Part shown: positions 5,301-10,058 of the stretch, piece after piece
Numbering within the stretch: the stretch's first letter is position 1
How the letters are laid out: every line of letters starts with the position of its first letter
Assembly (NCBI GenBank): GCA_017379255.1
Contig: JAFNWZ010000425.1
Coordinates: 1-10,058 of the forward strand
Reading direction: 5' to 3'
DNA length: 10,058 nucleotides
From: Akkermansia sp.
GTDB lineage: Bacteria > Verrucomicrobiota > Verrucomicrobiia > Verrucomicrobiales > Akkermansiaceae
The notes under the pieces: model-generated
Told to the model about the DNA's origin: nothing
Databases searched by the model: none
What the model saw: the letters and a program-made list of their open reading frames with translations, nothing else
Position numbers and translations under genes: made by a program

Positions 5301-7076
5301 ATGTTATTAAAAGAGTTATATGACCTGTACGAGCGTTTGTGTGCCAGTGGGGAGAATCTGCCCAGACCCGGCATGAGCGTACAGAATATCAGCTATCGCA
5401 TCATCATTCGCCCCTCTGGCGAACTGGTCAGGATTGAGGATGCGCGTGAACCGGAAGTCGTTATCAAAAAAAGTAAGAAGGGAGTAACGGAAAAGACGGA
5501 AATGCGCATGCGCACCATGCTGGTTCCTGGCGAAAGCAAGCCCTCCGGCTCTGGGGTTAATCCCTGTTTCTTGTGGGATAACCCGGCTTATCTGCTGGGG
5601 TGCCGGGAGCTCAAAGACCGTGCCCCGGAGTATTTCGAAGGCACAAGGCGCAAACATCTCGAACTGGAGCAGGAAATTGATTCTCCCGCATATTCGGCTG
5701 TCTGTCGTTTCCTGGAGCAGTGGAATCCCGAGCTTTGCCCGGCATATATACCGACTCCGGACATTTATAAGGGGAATGGCGTGTTTATGCTGGAGGGTGC
5801 CACTCGTTGCGTGCATGAGGATTCCAAAGTGGTGGAATGGTGGCAGGCGAACGGAGAAAAGCGTTGGAGAGCTTCTGGAAAAAAAGACAAGGAAATACCG
5901 CAGGGACTCTGCCTTGTTACCGGAAAGATGAGCCCGATAGCAGCACTGCATTCCCCGTCCATTAAGGGGGTTATCGGTGCTCAGTCTATGGGGGCAAAGC
6001 TGGTCTCGTTTAACTTGTCAGCATTTGAATCATACGGCAAGGAGCAAAGCGATAATGCACCTGTGAGCGAATACGCTACAACCGCATATTGCAACGCGCT
6101 TAATTACCTGATGTCCAGAGACTCATGCCGGGCTCGACTGGGCGATGCCACTGTTGTGTTCTGGACGGATGCGCCGCAGAAGGACACCGCAGATGAAATG
6201 GAAATGCTGATTGCCGGCGGACTTGATGCAGACAGGGTGGAAGCTATGGATTCGGAGCTGGCTGCGCAGGTGGCTCTCAAGTTGCAGGATATTGCTCATG
6301 GTAAAAATGTACTGGATATAGGAGCCTCATCTGTTCGTTTCTTTATTCTTGGCCTTTCTCCGAATGCAGCCCGGTTGTCGGTGCGCTTTTATCTCACTGG
6401 AACCATGGGGGATTTTGTGCGGAATCTGCAGCAGCACTATGCGGCCCTTTCCTTGCAGCGCAGAGGTGGCAAGTTTAATGACTCTGAGATAATCACGCCT
6501 TACATGATTCTGCGCGAAACCGCACGGGATGCAAAGGAAATCCCCCCGCTGCTCGGTGGGGCTTTGATGCGCTCCATATTGCAGAATCAACCTTATCCCG
6601 ATGCCATTGCTCTGGCTGTTTTCCGGCGATTCAGAGCAGACCACAATGTTAACTACAACCGCTGCGCTTTTTTGAAAGCCTGGCTTTCCCGTAAATCTTC
6701 AACCTATAATGTAAGACCTATGTTAGATGAAACCAATGTGAACCCAGGCTACGTCCTCGGCCGGTTATTCTCCATTCTCTGCAGAACTCAGGAGGATGCT
6801 TTGCCCAACGTGAACCGAACGGTGAGAGATGCATTTTATGCCAGTGCGTCTGCTTCTCCCCGCAGTGTTTTCCCGCGTATTCTCAAGACCTATAATCACC
6901 ACCTGGCTAAGATGGAGGGTGGCCGTCGTGTGAATCGTGAAAAATTGATGCAGTCTGTAATGGGGCTTATCACTGCTTTTCCTGCTCATCTCAACCTGGA
7001 GCAGCAGGGGCTGTTTGCCCTCGGTTTCTACCACCAGACACAATCTTTTTACACCTCTTCTAAACAAGAAAACTAA
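5301..7076 (+). CDS. cas8c: Type I-C Cascade large subunit Cas8c (Csd1)
   Basis: Cas8c recognises the PAM (usually TTC for this subtype) and helps open the target duplex and recruit Cas3. The 591-residue length is typical of Csd1. Recognisable family blocks are the N-terminal LLKELYDLYERL, SGVNPCFLWDNPAYLLG (about 84-100), CLVTGKMSPIAALHSP (about 204-219), IGAQSMGAKLVSFNLSAFES (about 225-244) followed by YGKEQSDNAPVS, and GDATVVFWTD (281-290). The C-terminal helical part, from about residue 474, corresponds to the Cas11c small subunit, which is made separately by internal initiation. The start is the ATG at 5301, four bases after the cas5c TGA; the upstream bases GCATGAAGTT have no strong ribosome-binding site, so translational coupling with cas5c is likely. 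There are no frameshifts. Confidence 0.96.
   Translation: MLLKELYDLYERLCASGENLPRPGMSVQNISYRIIIRPSGELVRIEDAREPEVVIKKSKKGVTEKTEMRMRTMLVPGESKPSGSGVNPCFLWDNPAYLLGCRELKDRAPEYFEGTRRKHLELEQEIDSPAYSAVCRFLEQWNPELCPAYIPTPDIYKGNGVFMLEGATRCVHEDSKVVEWWQANGEKRWRASGKKDKEIPQGLCLVTGKMSPIAALHSPSIKGVIGAQSMGAKLVSFNLSAFESYGKEQSDNAPVSEYATTAYCNALNYLMSRDSCRARLGDATVVFWTDAPQKDTADEMEMLIAGGLDADRVEAMDSELAAQVALKLQDIAHGKNVLDIGASSVRFFILGLSPNAARLSVRFYLTGTMGDFVRNLQQHYAALSLQRRGGKFNDSEIITPYMILRETARDAKEIPPLLGGALMRSILQNQPYPDAIALAVFRRFRADHNVNYNRCAFLKAWLSRKSSTYNVRPMLDETNVNPGYVLGRLFSILCRTQEDALPNVNRTVRDAFYASASASPRSVFPRILKTYNHHLAKMEGGRRVNREKLMQSVMGLITAFPAHLNLEQQGLFALGFYHQTQSFYTSSKQEN
6720..7076 (+). CDS. cas11c: Predicted Cas11c small subunit, internal in-frame start within cas8c
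   Basis: In type I-C systems studied experimentally (for example Desulfovibrio vulgaris), the Cascade small subunit Cas11c is translated from an internal start near the 3' end of cas8c. Here an in-frame ATG at 6720 (Cas8c residue 474) would give a 118-residue, mostly helical protein beginning MLDETNVNPGYVLGRLFSIL and ending with the Cas8c C-terminus, which fits the size and position of known Cas11c. The bases before it (ATAATGTAAGACCT) are A/T-rich with only a weak purine stretch, so the start signal is not strong. The alternative is that no separate product is made. Placement rests on comparison with the known arrangement. Confidence 0.6.
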   Translation: MLDETNVNPGYVLGRLFSILCRTQEDALPNVNRTVRDAFYASASASPRSVFPRILKTYNHHLAKMEGGRRVNREKLMQSVMGLITAFPAHLNLEQQGLFALGFYHQTQSFYTSSKQEN

Positions 7077-7091
7077 CCCAATATAACCGAA

Positions 7092-7946
7092 ATGAACAAA
7101 ATTGACTTTATTCTACTGTTTGATGCGCTGGATGCCAATCCCAATGGCGATCCCGATGGCGGCAATCTGCCCAGAATTGATGCTGAAACCGGTCATGGAC
7201 TGGTGACAGACGTTTGCCTGAAACGCAAGGTGCGCAATTATGTGCAGCTGACGCGGGCATGCGAACCGCCATATGATATTTATGTGAAAGAAAAGGCTAT
7301 TCTGAATGACCAGCATGACCGGGCCTATAAAGCATTGTCCCTGGATGAAAAAGATGCTTCTGCTGCCGAACAGGCCAGGAAATGGATGTGCACAAATTTC
7401 TACGATATCCGCACATTTGGCGCGGTAATGACCACCGGAGTGAATTGTGGTCAAGTGCGGGGGCCGGTGCAGCTTTCCTTCGCCCGTTCGCAAGATCCGG
7501 TGACTCAGCTGGAATACGCCGTGACTCGCTGCGCGGTGACAACCCAGAAAGAAGCCATTGCGCAAAAGGGGGATAACCGCACTATGGGGCGTAAGTTCAC
7601 TGTGCCCTATGCTCTCTATATGGCCAAAGGCGTGGTGAATCCTTTCCTTGCAGAGCAGACCGGATTCGGTGACACTGATTTGGAAGTGTTGAAAGAGGCA
7701 TTAGTTCACATGTTTGATTTTGACGCATCTGCAGCGCGCCCTGCAGGTTCTATGGCTGTGCGCCGTTTGATTTTCTTCAATCATGATAGTATGCTGGGAA
7801 ATGCCCCGGCTCATAAGCTTTATGAGGCTGTCGAGGTAACGCTGAAACCGGATGTGCTTTGTCCGCGTAGTATATCAGATTATGATATTCTAATAAAAAC
7901 GGATAGCCTTCCTGCGGGAATCACAGTAGAGGAAATCCCCTGTTAA
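7092..7946 (+). CDS. cas7c: Type I-C Cascade backbone subunit Cas7c (Csd2)
   Basis: Several copies of Cas7c polymerise along the crRNA spacer to form the Cascade backbone. The 284-residue length is typical. The family signature is clear at the N-terminus: [18 protein letters not shown] (about 8-25), then [20 protein letters not shown] (27-46) and VRNYVQ. Further conserved stretches are [14 protein letters not shown] and [15 protein letters not shown] (about 103-138), and [20 protein letters not shown]. The start lies 15 bases after the cas8c stop; the intervening CAATATAACCGAA has no evident Shine-Dalgarno sequence. The stop is 9 bases before cas4. Confidence 0.97.
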   Translation: MNKIDFILLFDALDANPNGDPDGGNLPRIDAETGHGLVTDVCLKRKVRNYVQLTRACEPPYDIYVKEKAILNDQHDRAYKALSLDEKDASAAEQARKWMCTNFYDIRTFGAVMTTGVNCGQVRGPVQLSFARSQDPVTQLEYAVTRCAVTTQKEAIAQKGDNRTMGRKFTVPYALYMAKGVVNPFLAEQTGFGDTDLEVLKEALVHMFDFDASAARPAGSMAVRRLIFFNHDSMLGNAPAHKLYEAVEVTLKPDVLCPRSISDYDILIKTDSLPAGITVEEIPC

Positions 7947-7955
7947 TAGGAGCGT

Positions 7956-8591
7956 ATGTTTGCCGAAGAGGAGTATGTGCAGCTTGCAGCTTTGCAGCAC
8001 TTTGTGTTCTGTCCGCGGCAGTGTGCTTTAATTCACACTGAGCGAGTTTGGGCGGAAAATGCACAAACTGTTCTTGGTAAACTGGAGCATGGGCGTGTAG
8101 ATGCAGCCAAAAGTGAATCCCGAGGCTGCGTCTATACCGCCCGTTCCGTTTCTCTGATTTCTCATCAACTGGGAATCAAGGGAGTAAGTGATGTTGTAGA
8201 GTATCGGCAAACGCCGGATGGCGAATTGGTGTATCCTGTAGAATATAAACATGGGCGCCCTAAAAAGCATCTGGCAGATGCGGTGCAACTATGCGCACAG
8301 GCTCTGTGTTTAGAGGAAATGCACCAATGCCATATACCAGAGGGCTACTTGTTTTACCAAACGTTGCGGCGCCGATATCCGGTAGTGTTTGATGAAGAGC
8401 TGAGAAGGGAAACCAGGATTACTATCAAGGCAACCAGAGAAATGTTGCTAGGCGGTAATCTGCCTCAAGCTGTAAAAAGAAAAGAATGCACTTCCTGTTC
8501 ATTGCTTAATTTGTGCTTACCTTTGCCTGCGGCTCAGCCCATATCTGAATACAATGACAGAAGGTTTAATGCGATTGTTTCTGAATCATGA
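7956..8591 (+). CDS. cas4: Cas4 iron-sulfur RecB-family nuclease, spacer acquisition
   Basis: Cas4 associates with Cas1-Cas2 and trims prespacers so that those with the correct PAM are integrated in the correct orientation. The 211 residues show the iron-sulfur cysteines at both ends: FCPRQC (Cys19, Cys23) and CTSCSLLNLC (Cys178, Cys181, Cys187); four of these five would bind the cluster. The RecB-like nuclease core is visible as GVSDVVEY (Asp79) and the PVEYKHG motif (Glu96, Lys98), followed by DAVQLCAQALCLEEM (Gln111 of the Q-motif). An AGGAG sequence (7948-7952), the clearest ribosome-binding site in the operon, lies three bases before the ATG; this spacing is short. The last four bases (ATGA) overlap the cas1 start. 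By eye GC falls from here onward compared with the pur genes. Confidence 0.96.
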   Translation: MFAEEEYVQLAALQHFVFCPRQCALIHTERVWAENAQTVLGKLEHGRVDAAKSESRGCVYTARSVSLISHQLGIKGVSDVVEYRQTPDGELVYPVEYKHGRPKKHLADAVQLCAQALCLEEMHQCHIPEGYLFYQTLRRRYPVVFDEELRRETRITIKATREMLLGGNLPQAVKRKECTSCSLLNLCLPLPAAQPISEYNDRRFNAIVSES

Positions 8592-9607
8592 GGCAACATT
8601 TAAATACGCTCTATGTGACTCGAGATGGAGCTCAACTAACGCTGGATGGAGAAACTGTTTCTGTTAGTCAGAATGGGAACAGATTGATTCGGGTTCCCTT
8701 GCATAATTTAGAAGCCATACAAACATTCGGGTGGAATATCTGGGCGTCGCCACAGTTGATAGCAGCCTGTGCTGAAAAAGATATTCATGTGGCTTTTTGC
8801 TCACCTTATGGTAAAATGTTTTACAGGGTATCCGGATTTACTCCAGGTAGTGTGCTTTTGAGAAGACAGCAATACAGACTTGCTGACTCTGCAGATAAAT
8901 CATTATCGATAGCCCGCGAAATGATAGCAGCAAAAATCCTTAATGCCCGAACAATCTTGCAGCGTGCTTCTCGAGACCACTCGCAGAGTGATGCACTGCA
9001 TGAAACAGTGGATTTGCTGAGTAGAAGTGTGCGTTTGGCTCGCAAAGCTGAATCTGCAGCCCAGTTGTTGGGTATAGAGGGGCAATCAGCGGAACTGTAC
9101 TTCTCTGTTTTTGATAGCATGATTACCGCACCAGGATGGAACTTTGATACACGTAATAGACGTCCTCCTAAAGATCCGGTAAACGCGCTCCTGTCGTTTG
9201 GGTATTCGTTGTTAGCCGCGGACTGTAAGTCGGCGCTGGAAGCGGTAGGCTTGGATTCATGTGTGGGTGTTTACCATCGTGACCGTCCCGGTCGTCCCGG
9301 CCTTGCTCTTGATTTGATGGAGGAGTTTCGTGCTCCGTTGGCTGATAGACTCGTTCTTACATTATTAAATCGGCGCCAAGTGTCGAAAAAGGATTTTTCT
9401 GAAGATGCGGAAGGCGGTATGCGACTTTCAGATGATGCGCGCCGGCTCGTCTTGTCAACTTGGCAGGAAAGAAAATCTGAAACCATCATGCATCCGCTTC
9501 TTCAGGAGAAAATTACGATAGGTATGCTCCCGCATGTGCAGGCCAGATTGCTGGCACAACATGTTCGCGGAACGTTAGACGCTTACCCGCCTATGCTTTG
9601 GAGATGA
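8588..9607 (+). CDS. cas1: Cas1 CRISPR integrase (type I-C)
   Basis: Cas1 is the metal-dependent integrase that, with Cas2, inserts new spacers at the leader end of the array. The 339 residues contain an N-terminal beta-rich domain (TLYVTRDGAQLTLDGETVSV) and a helical catalytic domain. The expected acidic/His triad is present: Glu164 in LGIEGQSAELYF, His230 in GVYHRDRPGRPGLALDL, and Asp242 in DLMEEFRAPLADR (with Glu245/Glu246 beside it). The ATG overlaps the cas4 stop in an ATGA junction, and its own TGA overlaps the cas2 start in the same way. This points to coupled translation of the three adaptation proteins. It appears intact. Confidence 0.97.
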   Translation: MRQHLNTLYVTRDGAQLTLDGETVSVSQNGNRLIRVPLHNLEAIQTFGWNIWASPQLIAACAEKDIHVAFCSPYGKMFYRVSGFTPGSVLLRRQQYRLADSADKSLSIAREMIAAKILNARTILQRASRDHSQSDALHETVDLLSRSVRLARKAESAAQLLGIEGQSAELYFSVFDSMITAPGWNFDTRNRRPPKDPVNALLSFGYSLLAADCKSALEAVGLDSCVGVYHRDRPGRPGLALDLMEEFRAPLADRLVLTLLNRRQVSKKDFSEDAEGGMRLSDDARRLVLSTWQERKSETIMHPLLQEKITIGMLPHVQARLLAQHVRGTLDAYPPMLWR

Positions 9608-9897
9608 ATTTGTACCTTATCAGCTATGATGTTTCTACAACTACGCCGGCCGGGCGACGTCGGCTGCGTCAGGTGGCTCGTCTATGCGAAGATTACGGAG
9701 TTCGAGTCCAAAACTCGGTTTTCGAGTGTGTGATGGATTATGCCGCGTTCCTGAATCTGCAAAATAAGCTGGCCTCGGTAATAGACCTCAAAACGGATAG
9801 TTTGCGTATCTATCCATTTGGAAAAAATAAACGGGATAAAATCTTACATATGGGAGTCCAGCGGGCGTTTGATGTTGAGGCTCCTTTGATTATTTAA
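9604..9897 (+). CDS. cas2: Cas2, structural partner of Cas1
   Basis: Cas2 dimers bridge two Cas1 dimers in the adaptation complex. The 97-residue protein begins MNLYLISYDVSTTTPAGRRR; Asp9 in SYDV is the conserved Cas2 acidic residue, and the middle VRVQNSVFECVMD and the FGKNKRDKILHMG region are typical. I chose the ATG at 9604 over a TTG two codons upstream (9598). The ATG gives the standard N-terminus and makes an ATGA overlap with the cas1 stop (9605-9607), as at cas4/cas1. It is the last cas gene, and its TAA (9895-9897) is followed by the leader-like region. Confidence 0.96.
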   Translation: MNLYLISYDVSTTTPAGRRRLRQVARLCEDYGVRVQNSVFECVMDYAAFLNLQNKLASVIDLKTDSLRIYPFGKNKRDKILHMGVQRAFDVEAPLII

Positions 9898-9906
9898 TTT
9901 CGCTCC

Positions 9907-9947
9907 CGCGAATGTCTGGTACTCATGCAATCACTTGCAGGTTCGCG
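9907..9947 (+). repeat. Nested inverted repeats in the leader
   Basis: CGCGAA (9907-9912) is the inverted partner of TTCGCG (9942-9947), separated by 29 bases. Inside it, TGCAA (9926-9930) pairs with TTGCA (9935-9939) around four bases. From memory, paired CGCGAA/TTCGCG elements just after cas2 recur in other type I-C leaders. They may mark an adaptation-complex or regulator site, or fold in the transcript. This is not an intrinsic terminator because no T-tract follows. Confidence 0.6.
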
Positions 9948-9949
9948 AT
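9941..9949 (+). repeat. GTTCGCGAT direct repeat, copy 1
   Basis: The nine bases GTTCGCGAT occur here and again at 10029-10037, 88 bases apart. The core TCGCGA is itself palindromic. This copy is also the right arm of the inverted repeat beginning at 9907. Confidence 0.65.
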
Positions 9950-10028
9950 AATTGTAAGAGATGCAGACTAAGGTAGATTGAAAGTTCTTGTTGATAATTT
10001 AAATTTGAACGAAGCTCTATAGGAGGTC

Positions 10029-10037
10029 GTTCGCGAT
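10029..10037 (+). repeat. GTTCGCGAT direct repeat, copy 2
   Basis: This is the second exact copy of the nine bases at 9941-9949, close to the right edge of the window and so probably near the leader-repeat junction. Its position would suit a leader-anchoring element for spacer integration, but that is inference. Confidence 0.6.
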
Positions 10038-10058
10038 TTCTTTTATGCTTGCTTTTAA

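Larger units (their letters stand above)
9898..10058 (+). promoter_or_regulatory. Probable CRISPR leader (array itself outside the window)
   Basis: The region directly after cas2 is non-coding and A/T-rich in its second half (about 9981-10010), as leaders often are, and lies where type I-C arrays start. No complete repeat was seen: a type I-C repeat should be about 32 bases ending in ATTGAAAC or similar, with a GC-rich hairpin. The region contains repeated TTCGCG elements, described separately. I could not define a convincing leader promoter. The array is expected just beyond 10058, but this cannot be confirmed from the window. Confidence 0.6.

Noticed and set aside
6672..6710. TATAAT at 6705-6710 inside cas8c as a promoter for cas11c and cas7c
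   Set aside because: The -10 hexamer is perfect but no -35 lies at 16-18 bases; TTGAAA at 6672 is 27 bases away. Likely chance in coding sequence.
2306..9897. A new or hybrid defence system
   Set aside because: Gene order, lengths and motifs all match the known type I-C system, with no extra or unfamiliar gene between the cas genes.
9898..9947. Terminator after cas2
   Set aside because: The inverted repeat has a long loop and is followed by GATAATTG, not a T-tract, so it is better seen as a leader element.
9973..9984. GTAGATTGAAAG resembling the 3' end of a type I-C repeat (GTGGATTGAAAC)
   Set aside because: It matches at only 10 of 12 positions, no GC-rich hairpin precedes it at repeat distance, and no second copy occurs. 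Not called a CRISPR repeat.
10021..10026. AGGAGG, a perfect Shine-Dalgarno sequence, in the leader with an ATG at 10045
   Set aside because: The 18-base spacing is too long for normal initiation, and only four codons follow before the window ends, so no gene can be supported.

Overview
The window holds two divergent blocks separated by a roughly 380-base control region: purine-biosynthesis genes on the minus strand (positions 1-1925), and a complete type I-C CRISPR-Cas operon on the plus strand (2306-9897), followed by what is most likely the array leader (9898-10058). This is bacterial chromosome. The host cannot be fixed from the sequence. The PurC and PurL style, GC-rich pur genes and weak or absent Shine-Dalgarno sequences would fit a Verrucomicrobiota gut bacterium of the Akkermansia kind, but that is memory-based inference, not proof.

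Left block (minus strand, read right to left): purC (SAICAR synthetase) has a strong sigma70-type promoter and is followed directly by an intrinsic terminator. Next comes a 149-residue protein that looks like two PurS-like domains in tandem, then the N-terminal third or less of PurL, which runs off the left edge. The PurL is of the long class that usually carries a duplicated PurS-like region at its N-terminus. Here that region is a separate gene, and the 82-base gap between the two is filled with two families of 7-base-period repeats. One of these families recurs just upstream of the purC promoter.

Right block (plus strand): cas3, cas5c, cas8c, cas7c, cas4, cas1 and cas2, in the standard I-C order, all full length with their key motifs visible. 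Gaps are 15 bases or less, and there are ATGA stop-start overlaps at cas4/cas1 and cas1/cas2. Cas8c has an in-frame ATG (6720) that would produce a 118-residue Cas11c small subunit, as known for this subtype. Expected roles: Cas5c cuts the pre-crRNA; Cas5c, Cas7c, Cas8c and Cas11c form Cascade; Cas3 degrades the target; Cas4, Cas1 and Cas2 acquire spacers. No CRISPR repeat lies inside the window, so the array should start just beyond 10058.

I see no new defence system: the cas locus is canonical. The less ordinary signals are the split PurS-like/PurL pair with repeats at the junction, the inverted repeat over the presumed cas promoter -35, the internal Cas11c start, and the repeated TTCGCG elements in the leader.
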